Below, piece after piece: positions 46,780 to 55,918 of a DNA stretch of 64,000 nucleotides. Made by a program: the position numbers and the translations under genes. The first letter of the stretch is position 1. Each line of letters opens with the position of its first letter. The notes beneath the pieces were generated by a model. It saw only the letters and a list, made by a program, of their open reading frames with translations. It searched no databases and was not told where the DNA came from. Origin of the DNA: Staphylococcus ratti (GTDB lineage: Bacteria; Bacillota; Bacilli; Staphylococcales; Staphylococcaceae); contig NZ_CP086654.1 in NCBI RefSeq assembly GCF_020883535.1, positions 1,984,001 through 2,048,000 on the forward strand, written 5' to 3'.

Positions 46780-47486
46780 TATTTTTCCACTCCCTTTGGA
46801 ATTTTCAATATGTCTAATAATTCTTCTAATGTAGAAATTTCATAATCCATTTCTGACGCTAATGGTTCTAATTCAGATTCACCTTGATGGTGGCGATACC
46901 AAATGCTTACCATGCCCATCGCTCTTGCTGGAGCTACATCATTCAAAGCATCATCTCCCACATAAATCACTTCTGAAGGCGTAACATTCAATTTTTCAAG
47001 AATGTCTTCATAAATACGTGGATGTGGTTTTCTAAATCCGACAGCTTCTGATGTAGACAAATGATTGACGTAATCTTCAATTCCTAATGCATATACACGA
47101 TAATGTTTAATCGTTGATTTACCATTTGCAATTACCCCAATGGTATAACCGGCTTCTTTTAATTTTCTTAATGTGTAATTCGTGTCGTAAAAAGGAAATA
47201 CATAGCGATAAAAGTGCATTTCAAAATCATGAAATAAATCTTTCCAATTTAATCTGTCGATATTAAATTGTTTAATGATTTCTTTGTATAAATCTGGTTT
47301 ATCATGGTCTTCATCATCATCAAGTTCTATAAATTTTTTACGATAATCAGATGCTTGTACACGTACAAGGTAATCATGGAACCGTTCATATTGTTCTTCA
47401 ATAAACTTTTCTCTCGATTTTTTTCGATCTAGTAAAGTTCCTTCCAAATCAAAAATAATTGCTTTAATATGTCCTAATTCCATCAT
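46779..47486 (-). CDS. HAD-superfamily hydrolase
   Basis: A 235-residue HAD phosphatase of the phosphoglycolate-phosphatase/YjjG type with a helical cap (about 20-90). Motif I is FDLEGTLLD: the nucleophile Asp13 is present but the general acid is Glu15 instead of the common Asp. Motif III Lys is in GFRKPHPRIY near residue 153, and motif IV YVGDDALNDV near residue 176. Activity is therefore plausible but altered. It is translationally coupled to the degenerate hydrolase downstream. ATG at 47486 or the adjacent 47483 follows GAGGTTAT. Confidence 0.82.
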   Translation of the reverse strand: MMELGHIKAIIFDLEGTLLDRKKSREKFIEEQYERFHDYLVRVQASDYRKKFIELDDDEDHDKPDLYKEIIKQFNIDRLNWKDLFHDFEMHFYRYVFPFYDTNYTLRKLKEAGYTIGVIANGKSTIKHYRVYALGIEDYVNHLSTSEAVGFRKPHPRIYEDILEKLNVTPSEVIYVGDDALNDVAPARAMGMVSIWYRHHQGESELEPLASEMDYEISTLEELLDILKIPKGVEK

Positions 47487-47618
47487 TATAACCTCTTTAC
47501 TTTCTAAAATATATTTTCCTTAACACCGCACTACAATAAACATTCTCTATTTGAGAACATGAATAACATAACACATTCAAAATTATAGAAGTTTCCTAGA
47601 GCACATACCTAATACCTT

Positions 47619-48608
47619 TTAAAATCTTAGATCATTTCCATGATGTTGACGTTGTTCAACAATCATCAAATAGAACATAATCGGTATACCTAACAACGCA
47701 AGAACGATACTCGCCGGCAATTGTGTAGGCGCTATAAGTTGACTACCAATGACATCCGCAAACACCATTACCGTACCACCAATAAGCAAATTAAAAATCA
47801 TTTTAGTCCCGAGCCCTCCTCGAGTGATGCGTTGTACAAACTGAGGAATAACAATGCCAATAAAACCAACGACACCGACATAACCGATAATGATTGCAGA
47901 AAGGCTCGTCGCAATCACTAACGTTTCGATAGATAAACGTTGTGTTTGTAGACCTAAACTTTGACTCGATAACGCATTTAATTGTAACAACTTTAGTTGA
48001 GGTAAGCGTATTCCTATCGCAATGACAACCATTAACAATGCCACACTAATCACGCACACCTCACGCATTTCAGCTGCGGAAAAACCACCAAACATATAAT
48101 TTAAAATATTTTGTAGTTTTTTCGGGTTCATTTGTACTAAAAGGTATAAAAAAGCATTCATTAATGCTCCCACCATAATACCTGACAAAATCAGCATTCT
48201 CGTTGGATACCCTCTTGAGACGATATGCGCTAAAAAAATCACTATACCTAATGATACAATACCAAACACCATCGATATAGGGGCAATCCATACGAAAGAA
48301 AACCCAAAAAATACGGTAACTGCAGCACCAAGTGTTGAGCCACTTGCAAGCCCTAGCGTAAAGCTATCTGCCAACGTGTTATTAAGTATAAGTTGAAACA
48401 AAAACCCAGCTAATGTCAAGCCCATTCCTGATAATAGCGCGAGCAACACACGCGGCAACCTTACTTCAACTACTAGCACTGAAGCATAGGGACTATTCCA
48501 ATCCATAAAACTCAACAAACTGTATAATACAATACTGATTAAAAGAAAGCCCCATAAACACAGTGTTATGAGGTCTTTCATTCTAGTTTTCATCATAGAT
48601 GGCATCAC
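47619..48608 (-). CDS. FecCD-type iron-complex permease
   Basis: A 329-residue permease with about nine or ten helices. VEVRLPRVLLALLSGMGLTLAG near residue 46 and GLASGSTLGAAVTVFFG near residue 79 are FecCD signatures; VGFIGIVIPQFVQRITRGG near residue 246 is the ATPase-coupling loop. No ATPase gene lies nearby, so it probably uses FhuC, as other S. aureus siderophore systems do. Its 5' end overlaps the lipoprotein gene by 26 bases; several ATG codons cluster there, so the exact start is uncertain. Confidence 0.85.
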   Translation of the reverse strand: MMPSMMKTRMKDLITLCLWGFLLISIVLYSLLSFMDWNSPYASVLVVEVRLPRVLLALLSGMGLTLAGFLFQLILNNTLADSFTLGLASGSTLGAAVTVFFGFSFVWIAPISMVFGIVSLGIVIFLAHIVSRGYPTRMLILSGIMVGALMNAFLYLLVQMNPKKLQNILNYMFGGFSAAEMREVCVISVALLMVVIAIGIRLPQLKLLQLNALSSQSLGLQTQRLSIETLVIATSLSAIIIGYVGVVGFIGIVIPQFVQRITRGGLGTKMIFNLLIGGTVMVFADVIGSQLIAPTQLPASIVLALLGIPIMFYLMIVEQRQHHGNDLRF

Positions 48609-49467
48609 TCAATTTTTTCATCGCATCGTCAATACGCGGACCAGGTCGAGATAGTAAATCTTCATTGAGCGCTACGACATGTCGCGCTTTAACTGCTTTT
48701 ACTTTATCAAAACCACCACGTTGTTGCACGAGATTTTGATAATCTTGTGTAGAAATACCCGATGTTGTCAACATGACATCCGGATTTTTTTTAATAATTT
48801 GTTCCTTACTTACAGTTGGCCAACCCTTTTGATTGTCAAAGACATTTTTCGCCTTCAATTGCGTTAGCATATCATTCATAAATGTTTGATTGCCTACTGT
48901 GTAGATTTCAGGCTCTGAAGCGATTTCAATAAATACATTCGGCGTCTTTTTCTTGTTTTTAACGTCATCTACGACATTTTGAATGTTCGCTTTTGTTTCT
49001 TTAACAAGCGCTTTTGCTTCTTTTTCTTTATGTGTCACTTGGCCAATTTGTTCAAAGCTTTCATACATTTCATTTAATGAATGGGCATCTTTTACATATA
49101 CCACATGAATGCCACTACTTTCTATACTTTTTAACACTTTTTCTTGAGAGGCCTTTTGAGATTCATGTGCAAGGATTAGATCAGGTTGTGCTTTTATTAA
49201 CGCTTCTTTATCTAATTTCATTGCATCAAATTGCGTTTTATTACGCACTTCTTTAGGATAGTCATCTACAGTAGATACACCTACAACGTGTTTACCTAAA
49301 CCAAGTTCATATAAGACTTCTGTATTACTTGGTATTAATGAAATAATACGATTAGGAACTCTGTCTGAGGTTTTGCCTGTTTTTTGTGATTGCTCCCCAT
49401 TAAAACTACATCCCGCTAATAACAATATGGTCATTAAGACTAAACCTAGAACATGTTTGCTTTTCAT
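48583..49467 (-). CDS. Iron-complex/cobalamin-binding lipoprotein
   Basis: A 294-residue periplasmic-binding-type lipoprotein (PF01497, BtuF/FepB fold). The lipobox LLAGC gives Cys20. The N-lobe has RIISLIPSNTEVLYELGLG near residue 42, and the C-lobe VFIEIASEPEIYTVGNQTFMNDML near residue 170. The close similarity of that region to BtuF leaves cobalamin, haem or a siderophore as possible ligands. Adjacent permease but no ATPase. ATG follows AGGAGGAGTGAG. I found no convincing Fur box in the short upstream gap. Confidence 0.85.
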   Translation of the reverse strand: MKSKHVLGLVLMTILLLAGCSFNGEQSQKTGKTSDRVPNRIISLIPSNTEVLYELGLGKHVVGVSTVDDYPKEVRNKTQFDAMKLDKEALIKAQPDLILAHESQKASQEKVLKSIESSGIHVVYVKDAHSLNEMYESFEQIGQVTHKEKEAKALVKETKANIQNVVDDVKNKKKTPNVFIEIASEPEIYTVGNQTFMNDMLTQLKAKNVFDNQKGWPTVSKEQIIKKNPDVMLTTSGISTQDYQNLVQQRGGFDKVKAVKARHVVALNEDLLSRPGPRIDDAMKKLSDAIYDEN

Positions 49468-49545
49468 CCACTCACTCCTCCTATGATTATTCCCAAATTA
49501 TATCAAATACCGCTTCACTTACCACCTTATTTTATAAAAAGCGTC

Positions 49546-49594
49546 AAAAAAGATGATGTTGAAACGTCTAAACGTCTTTTACATCATCTTTTTA
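49546..49594 (-). terminator. Terminator of argS
   Basis: AAAAAAGATGATGT (49546-49559) pairs with ACATCATCTTTTT (49581-49593). T and A runs flank both sides. Confidence 0.9.
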
Positions 49595-49609
49595 CAACTT
49601 TTATGTTAA

Positions 49610-51268
49610 TTACATGCTTTCAGGTGCTGTAACGCCAACGAGTGTCAATGCGTTGCGTAATGTGATACGTGCTGCATCTACTAAAGCAAGGTGTGCTTTA
49701 GTTTTAGATTCGTCTTCTGTTAATACTTTTTCAGCATTATAGAATTTATGGAAATGTGCAGAAAGATCTTGAATATAGTTTGTAACACGTTGAGTCGCTC
49801 TTGCTTCTGCAGCACTTTCAATCATAGATTCAAATTCTGCAATTTTCTTCAATAATTCAATCGCTTTATCATTTGTAATTGTTGCATAATCTGCACCTTT
49901 TTCGACTTTAACACCTTGCGCTTTAGCTTGTCTTAAAATCGAGCAAATACGTGCATGCGCATATTGTGCATAATAAACTGGGTTATCTTGAGATTGTTGT
50001 TTAGCAAGTTCCATATCAAAATCAAAATGGGTATCTGGGCTACGCATAGATAAGAAATAACGTGCCGCATCTCTGCCTACTTCATCCATAATTTCACGCA
50101 ATGTAATGGCGTTGCCTGTACGCTTACTCATCTTAACTTCTTCACCGTTTTGCATTAAACGTACCATTTGCATAATTTGAATTTCAAGACGTTCATGATC
50201 TACACCAAATGTTTCTACAGAAGCTTTTAAACGGTGGATGTAACCGTGATGGTCTGCCCCAAATAAATTAATCAATTTGTCATTACCACGTTGAATTTTA
50301 TCGTAATGATACGCAATATCTGGTAAGAAGTACGTGTATGTGCCGTCTTTTTTGATTAATACACGGTCTTTATCATCATTGAAGTCTGTTGTGCGTAACC
50401 ACGTAGCACCGTCTTTTTCATAAATGTAGCCTAACTCAGATATTTTAGCTAATACTGCTTTAATATCTCCCTTTTCATATAAAGATGTTTCACTAAACCA
50501 ATTATCAAAATGAATATTGAAATCAGCAAGATCTTTTTTCAATTTTTTCATTTCATATTCTACACCGAGTTGTCTAAATTGCTTAATACGGTCATCGTTA
50601 TCTAAATCTTTAAGTTCTGGTTGGTTTGCCGCTAACGTTTCACCAATATTTTTAATATCTTCACCATGATACCCGTCTTCTGGCATTTCTGCTGCTTCAC
50701 CAAGACTTTGTAGAAAACGCGCTTCAATTGATTTTGCTAAGTTAGTAATTTGATTACCAGCATCATTAATATAATATTCACGTGTCACATCATATCCAGC
50801 TGCTTTTAAAATATTACATAACGTGTCACCCACTGCTGCATTACGTGCATGACCAATATGTAAATCACCTGTTGGGTTCGCTGACACGTATTCCACAAGA
50901 ATTTTTTCATTTTTAGGTGTATCTACTTGTCCAAAACGACCATCTTTATCGATAGCTTGCTCAATAACTTCATATAGATAACTAGAATCTAAGTAAAAGT
51001 TAATAAAGCCTGGTCCTGCAATATCAATTGATTTTATATGTGCCGCTTCAGTATCTAAATGCTCAACAATTAACGTTGCAATTTCTCTTGGGTTACGTTT
51101 GGCAATTTTAGTGAGTACCATCGCAATATTAGTGGCATAGTCACCATTTTTTTCATCTTTTGGAATTTCAATTTTGATAGGTGGCACGTCATCTGTGATG
51201 CCTGCTTTTTTGATACTTTTTTCAATTTCTTGAATCAATGTTAGTTTCACTTGATCAATTAAGTTCAT
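49610..51268 (-). CDS. argS: Arginyl-tRNA synthetase
   Basis: A 552-residue class I synthetase. HIGH motif at DLHIGHARN near residue 130 and KMSK at VKMSKRTG near residue 366; the N-terminal Add-1 domain ([13 protein letters not shown]) and C-terminal DALR anticodon domain ([15 protein letters not shown]) are present. I start at the ATG at 51268, seven bases after GAGGAG; the frame opens at 51283 in the upstream gene, which it overlaps by 14 bases. The DUF1934-argS pairing is the same as in Bacillus (ywiB-argS). Confidence 0.96.
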   Translation of the reverse strand: MNLIDQVKLTLIQEIEKSIKKAGITDDVPPIKIEIPKDEKNGDYATNIAMVLTKIAKRNPREIATLIVEHLDTEAAHIKSIDIAGPGFINFYLDSSYLYEVIEQAIDKDGRFGQVDTPKNEKILVEYVSANPTGDLHIGHARNAAVGDTLCNILKAAGYDVTREYYINDAGNQITNLAKSIEARFLQSLGEAAEMPEDGYHGEDIKNIGETLAANQPELKDLDNDDRIKQFRQLGVEYEMKKLKKDLADFNIHFDNWFSETSLYEKGDIKAVLAKISELGYIYEKDGATWLRTTDFNDDKDRVLIKKDGTYTYFLPDIAYHYDKIQRGNDKLINLFGADHHGYIHRLKASVETFGVDHERLEIQIMQMVRLMQNGEEVKMSKRTGNAITLREIMDEVGRDAARYFLSMRSPDTHFDFDMELAKQQSQDNPVYYAQYAHARICSILRQAKAQGVKVEKGADYATITNDKAIELLKKIAEFESMIESAAEARATQRVTNYIQDLSAHFHKFYNAEKVLTEDESKTKAHLALVDAARITLRNALTLVGVTAPESM

Positions 51269-51680
51269 CTTTTTTCTCCTCATATTTTATTTCGTATTGA
51301 TAGGTTCCCATTTTGTCATCATCTTGATACAACTCATAATGTACTTTTAATTTTCCGCCAGCTTCATTAACAAAATGAATAATACTTAACGTGTTAACCG
51401 TTAACAATATTTTTCCTTCAGGGATGTGATAAAACGTCTTTGTCGGTTGTCCTTCTTGAAAATGTAATGTCATATTGACGTCGCCTTTACGAATAATTTT
51501 GATCGCATCTTTGGCGATTTTCACTGTCACATTCACATTTGTACCCTCAATCGTTTCCGTATAACGAATAAAGGTTGCGTTTTTCTCTGTGAGTGTCCCT
51601 TCTAAATGATTCGTAAATTTTTCTTTCGTCTCATCTTGTTTTACGATTTGATGTGTTTCAATTGTCACTTGTCGTTCCAA
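51255..51680 (-). CDS. DUF1934 family protein (YwiB-like)
   Basis: A 141-residue calycin-like beta-barrel protein. [51 protein letters not shown] and [19 protein letters not shown] match DUF1934. Function unknown, but the family lies directly upstream of argS across Firmicutes. The TTG start follows AAGGTGAAGCGG. Confidence 0.87.
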   Translation of the reverse strand: MERQVTIETHQIVKQDETKEKFTNHLEGTLTEKNATFIRYTETIEGTNVNVTVKIAKDAIKIIRKGDVNMTLHFQEGQPTKTFYHIPEGKILLTVNTLSIIHFVNEAGGKLKVHYELYQDDDKMGTYQYEIKYEEKKDELN

Positions 51681-52050
51681 TCCGCTTCACCTTATCTCTA
51701 TAAATAATACAAGTTATTATATCACAATATTTTGGTTATAAAAAAGAGGGAGACATACTGAGTGTCAAACCGAAATCACCCGTTTCGAAGTCTCCTTAAC
51801 GCATCAAACTTTAAAAAGTAACATTTTACTCAATGTTCATTTGAAACGTCATAAATAAAATAGGAGCCAGAACACATCGATGTTCTAACCCCTATACACA
51901 TGTTCCGCTAACATTCAAAGTGCAACAAAGCGATAACTTCCCAGGAGCTAGATTTGAGATACAACGCTCAATACGAGCAATCAAGGGAACCTTGTTCATA
52001 ACTTTACTTTTTACTATCAATCTTAGTAATGCTTCGCTTTATACTCGTAC
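51681..52050. other. Intergenic region with two terminator-like hairpins
   Basis: 370 bases. On the minus strand, ATAGGGGTTAGAACA pairs (with G.U) to TGTTCTGGCTCCTAT (51858-51897) followed by TTTATTT, the likely ywhD terminator; then GGAGAC/GTCTCC (51747-51797) followed by CTCTTTTTT. The stretch 51900-52050 is less AT-rich than its surroundings but holds no convincing gene. Confidence 0.6.
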
Positions 52051-52557
52051 TTACGTTAACGCCGTTTTTAAAGCGTCACTCGAATTCTGCCACATTTCCA
52101 AATTATGAGACTCAAGGAATGCTTTTAAAACTTTTTTATTGTCCTCACCAATTTGATCAATGATGATTTGATGTTTCATAGATTTATCCATCATATTGAC
52201 ATGTTCAGGCATACTTTTATAACCACGGCGTATAGATTTATTCACAAGCATATAAGCTGCTGTAAGACCGGCATAATAAGGTCCATGTTCACCACGTTCT
52301 GTTGTGACCCAACATAACCAATATGCTTTGGCGCCTTCTACATTTACAACTTCTTTTTCATTAATCCATTTAACACCGCGTTCAACATCCGCACGTGCAT
52401 GCATCGCCCCGATATCAATAAATGCTTCTTTAGCATCAATATCAATAAATACGGGCGCAACATTATCAAGACTAATTGAACCAATGTTCGTGCCTTTATG
52501 GCCATCTAAAGGGTCTTTTTTGATAATATTAAATTTAAATCCTTTTTGTTCTGCCAC
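52051..52557 (-). CDS. YwhD family protein
   Basis: A 168-residue cytosolic protein matching Bacillus YwhD: DGHKGTNIGSISLDNVAPVFIDI, AFIDIGAMHARADVERGVKW, YWLCWVTTERGEHGPYYAGLTA and RRGYKSMPEHVNMMDKSMKHQIIID. Function unknown. GTG start, with GGAGG upstream. It lies near other genes whose Bacillus relatives cluster with argS (ywiB, ywfO), so the block is ancient. Confidence 0.88.
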   Translation of the reverse strand: MAEQKGFKFNIIKKDPLDGHKGTNIGSISLDNVAPVFIDIDAKEAFIDIGAMHARADVERGVKWINEKEVVNVEGAKAYWLCWVTTERGEHGPYYAGLTAAYMLVNKSIRRGYKSMPEHVNMMDKSMKHQIIIDQIGEDNKKVLKAFLESHNLEMWQNSSDALKTALT

Positions 52558-52624
52558 GTTTATTCCTCCTATACCGCCTGCTAAAATCCTTTACGTAACC
52601 TTTTGCTTTGTCATGCAATAAAAA

Positions 52625-53926
52625 TTAAGAATTCAACTCATTCAATAAGTTAATGATTGCCCCTTTGATTTCAAGGTCTTCAATTTTTAATACTAATTCT
52701 TTAGGATAATATAGTTTGTAATCTTCTCGTTTAATTCCAGTAATGCTAGAAATAATTAGCGACTGACTGCTAATTTCTCGGATGCCTCCATTAGGTTGCA
52801 ATAAATGAATCGGTTGGCGATTAGACCCTGGACGATCATAGTCGTAAGGTAAATCTGAAAAAGAATCACTCACAAAATAGTAATCTGGATCAATGCCAGC
52901 TTGTTCAAAAAGCTCTCGCAATTCAGAAATCGTTATTACCGAACCATCGAAAGGGATAAACTTAAATAAATCTCTGTTTATAAAACGACGGGCTAAATCG
53001 CTTAAAATTGGATCTGACTCATGTATCCAACCTTTTAAATAATACGTCACATCTGTCTCATCTAACTTAATGTATTCGTCAATTGTGACACGTTCTTCAA
53101 AAAATGGAATAAAATCAATCGGTGCGATATCAAATTGATAACCTGTTTCGTATAAGTACTTTGCCCGTTTAAAACAATTATTGAGCAAAACTTCTCCGCC
53201 TCGACTTACCGCATGAAAATAGATTTGCCAATACATTTGATAGCGGCTCATAATAAAATTCTCTACCGCGTGCATGCCGCTTTCTTTGATTAATACTTCT
53301 TTGTCTGAAGGTCTCATCAACCTTAAAATACGTTCCATATCAAACATACCGTAAGAAACTCCAGTGAAATAGGCGTCTCTTTGCAAATAATCCATTCTGT
53401 CTGCATCAATTTGAGATGAAATCATGGAAATGACTAATTTGTTATGATGAGTTTTATTGATGACTTCTGCTACTGCTTTAGGAAAGTCTGGACTTACACG
53501 CGCCAATACTTGATTGACTTCTGTATCGCCAGTAATAATCGCTTGTGTGAACTTTTCATGATCTGTATTAAAAATCTTTTCAAAGCAATGGGAAAATGGT
53601 CCATGACCTAAATCATGAAGCAAGGCAGCGCACATTGCTAAAGGGCGATCCTCATCTCTCCATGCCTCACGTCCACTAAAAGATTCATCAATGATACGAC
53701 GGACTATCTCATAAACACCTAACGAGTGACCAAAACGACTATGCTCTGCGGTATGGAATGCTAAATTAAGTGTACCTAGTTGCTTAATTCGACGTAATCT
53801 TTGAAATTCTTTCGTTTTAATCAAATCCCAAATCAATTGATCTTTGACATGAATATATCGATGTATCGGGTCTTTGAACACTTTTTCTTCAGATAACTTA
53901 CGGTTGACGTACGGTATCTCTGTCAA
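52625..53926 (-). CDS. HD-domain phosphohydrolase (YwfO-like)
   Basis: A 433-residue HD-superfamily hydrolase of the dGTPase-like YwfO group. Metal ligands: the His and Arg in HTAEHSRFGHSLGVYEI near residue 55, HDLGHGPFSH near residue 108 (the HD pair), and a later Asp in SSQIDADRMDYLQRDAYFTG near residue 177. Likely a nucleoside triphosphate hydrolase. TTG start, seven bases after AAGGAGGG. The GNAT gene upstream is 22 bases away on the same strand. Confidence 0.88.
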   Translation of the reverse strand: MTEIPYVNRKLSEEKVFKDPIHRYIHVKDQLIWDLIKTKEFQRLRRIKQLGTLNLAFHTAEHSRFGHSLGVYEIVRRIIDESFSGREAWRDEDRPLAMCAALLHDLGHGPFSHCFEKIFNTDHEKFTQAIITGDTEVNQVLARVSPDFPKAVAEVINKTHHNKLVISMISSQIDADRMDYLQRDAYFTGVSYGMFDMERILRLMRPSDKEVLIKESGMHAVENFIMSRYQMYWQIYFHAVSRGGEVLLNNCFKRAKYLYETGYQFDIAPIDFIPFFEERVTIDEYIKLDETDVTYYLKGWIHESDPILSDLARRFINRDLFKFIPFDGSVITISELRELFEQAGIDPDYYFVSDSFSDLPYDYDRPGSNRQPIHLLQPNGGIREISSQSLIISSITGIKREDYKLYYPKELVLKIEDLEIKGAIINLLNELNS

Positions 53927-53947
53927 ACGAGATCCCTCCTTAACCCA

Positions 53948-54430
53948 TCATGTAGTTAATGGTTTTTTCATTAATGCAAGATGCATTGTTTCTTCATACA
54001 TGTCTCTATCATAAGTGCGTGTGATTTCAAATCCTTCTCTTTCGTAGAATGCTACACCGCGTTTGTTTTGCATATCAACTTCTAAGTAAACAGCGTCATA
54101 TTGATCTTGAAAATGTGCGAGCCCTTTTTCTAATAATAAACGTCCAAACCCTTTACACTGTGAATGCGGGCGCACATAATGTGCAGATAAGTATAACTCT
54201 GTACCACTAATAAAGTTGGCAAATCCAACTACTTCATCCTCTTCAACTGCGACTAAAAAAAGTTGCGTTTCTAAACGTTTTAATAAATGACTTTCATTAT
54301 ATGAAGCAGCCAATAACTCATTGACAGTTGAAGCTGCATAAATGTCTAAATACGTGTTGTACCATGCTTTCGTTGCGACATCGCGAATGCCGATGACATC
54401 TTTAGGTGTAGCAATTCTAACTTCATACAT
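53948..54430 (-). CDS. GNAT family N-acetyltransferase
   Basis: A 160-residue acetyltransferase. Motif A is HSQCKGFGRLLLEKGL near residue 91 and motif B is NKRGVAFYEREGFEITRTYDRDM near residue 124. I start at the ATG at 54430 (MYEVRIATP), ten bases after AAGGAGCGG; the frame opens at 54490 in a non-conserved leader. Acceptor unknown. Probably co-transcribed with the HD hydrolase. Confidence 0.85.
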   Translation of the reverse strand: MYEVRIATPKDVIGIRDVATKAWYNTYLDIYAASTVNELLAASYNESHLLKRLETQLFLVAVEEDEVVGFANFISGTELYLSAHYVRPHSQCKGFGRLLLEKGLAHFQDQYDAVYLEVDMQNKRGVAFYEREGFEITRTYDRDMYEETMHLALMKKPLTT

Positions 54431-54677
54431 ACTCAAACCGCTCCTTAAATAAAAATCAATGCGCAAAGTAAAAAGTTGGGACAAAAGCATTTTCGTGAAA
54501 ACACTGTTTTTAGGGGCCAGTTATTTGCTCCTAAGTGTGTTTGAAGACGTCCCATCCTCGAAATACAATACGCATTAATCCAATTGAATAGTTTATATTA
54601 TAGCATAAAACAAGCGGTTTGACGCATATTTAAAGTGGCGAAAACGCTGTTTAAAACCTTAAATATACTGTATTAAA
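54431..54677. other. Intergenic region
   Basis: About 250 bases with TTGGGACAAAAGCATTTTCG and, 80 bases later, GACGTCCCA; the halves can close a long imperfect hairpin typical of staphylococcal intergenic repeats. It separates the GNAT gene from the flavin reductase. Confidence 0.45.
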
Positions 54678-55214
54678 TTATCCATAATAGTTATTCCAAC
54701 GCTCTGCTTCTCTTATCGCATAGTGGTCTTGATAAATTTCTTCAGGCTTTTCTGCATAGCCGATTAAATAATCTGCTAAATGTGCACCTAGAAATTGCAA
54801 ACTATATTCTATTTGTTGGACACAAGGTAGTGCTTTAATTCTCGGACTATCTCCACCTACTAACACTAACCTAAAATTAATGTTTTCCATGCGTTCTTTA
54901 AAATCATGATAACGAGGATCTTGTAACGTTTCAGACCAATGATCGATAAAAGATTTTAAAGTTGCACTCACACTATACCAATACACTGGAGACGCAAAAA
55001 TCACCTCATCACTTTGAAGCACTTGGTCAATGACCGTTTGGTAATCGTCGTTATAACTCAAAATATGGTTCTCTTCATGACGCACATCTCTTACCGGTTT
55101 AAAAGATAATTGTGTTAAGTTAATCCACTGATGCTCATGCCCTTCTAATACCTTTCGGGTTAAGGTTGCCGTATTCCCATTTTCTCGACTTCCACCAAAT
55201 AATACTGTAATCAT
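54678..55214 (-). CDS. NADPH-dependent FMN reductase, flavodoxin-like
   Basis: A 178-residue flavodoxin-fold oxidoreductase. The FMN phosphate loop is GGSRENGNTATLT (residues 6-18) and the second FMN contact ASPVYWYSVSATLKSFIDHW near residue 82. Likely reduces quinones, azo dyes or nitro compounds. I start at the ATG at 55214 (MITVLFGGS), after TGGGGGT; the frame opens at 55238. No partner gene. Confidence 0.82.
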   Translation of the reverse strand: MITVLFGGSRENGNTATLTRKVLEGHEHQWINLTQLSFKPVRDVRHEENHILSYNDDYQTVIDQVLQSDEVIFASPVYWYSVSATLKSFIDHWSETLQDPRYHDFKERMENINFRLVLVGGDSPRIKALPCVQQIEYSLQFLGAHLADYLIGYAEKPEEIYQDHYAIREAERWNNYYG

Positions 55215-55336
55215 TTTTACCCCCACAAATATAAACATTTTATAATTCTTTAAAACTATTCCCCATCAACACCAATCTATGCATAGAAATGTAAGGCTCA
55301 AATCCACCAAAACGCAAAGCTAGATTCATATAACGA

Positions 55337-55379
55337 AAACACCCTTATTCCGTAAAATAGGAAATAAGGGTGTTTTTAT
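55337..55379 (-). terminator. Terminator of the DUF1450 gene
   Basis: AAAACACCCTTATT pairs with AATAAGGGTGTTTTT across a 13-base loop, with A and T runs at each side. It lies about 70 bases past the stop. Confidence 0.85.
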
Positions 55380-55450
55380 TACGTATATGTCGGGACTGAA
55401 ACATCGTTTATCGCTACTCCCGAAGGCACGTCAACGATGCACAAGCCTCA

Positions 55451-55792
55451 TTAATTTTGTTGTTTTCGTTTGGCAAGTTTTTCTTTAAGTTTGCGGTCTT
55501 GTTCTTCTTTACGTCGCTTGCGTTCTTCATTACGTTTACGTAAGCGTTCCTCTTCTTCTGGGTCACGTGGCTTTTCAAGTTGTTTTACCACTTTCTCCAT
55601 CAGCTCTTCTTCTGTAAGTGCAGCCAGAGGACGATTATTAACAAAGGCAAAAGTTTTACGTCGACCTGGTCCGCAATAAGATTGACAGCCAACTTCTATT
55701 TCAGCGTCCGGATCAATTTTTTTCAATTTATTCGTGACACTTTTTAAATTAACCGCTTGGCAATCATCGCAGACCATGAATTTATTTTTCAA
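55451..55792 (-). CDS. DUF1450 family (YuzB-like) protein
   Basis: A 113-residue protein. Residues 1-70 form the thioredoxin-like DUF1450 domain with paired Cys: CDDC (8-11) and CQSYC (35-39), candidates for a redox or metal site. Residues 71-113 are an extended Arg/Lys/Glu helix ([11 protein letters not shown] type), longer than the Bacillus relative and likely to bind nucleic acid or form a coil. ATG follows AAGGAAGGTG. Function unknown. Confidence 0.82.
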   Translation of the reverse strand: MKNKFMVCDDCQAVNLKSVTNKLKKIDPDAEIEVGCQSYCGPGRRKTFAFVNNRPLAALTEEELMEKVVKQLEKPRDPEEEERLRKRNEERKRRKEEQDRKLKEKLAKRKQQN

Positions 55793-55918
55793 CTATGCCA
55801 CACCTTCCTTAAAATGATAACTCTACTTATTTTACTCTTTTTTATTATTTTTTCAAGGTGTTAGCAAGATAAAATAAACTCAAATTAAGTTAAACTTCTA
55901 TTTATTCTTATTAAGACT

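Noticed and set aside
51920..52108. 62-codon plus-strand frame near ywhD
   Set aside because: No ribosome site, overlaps the ywhD 3' end antisense, and no recognisable motif.
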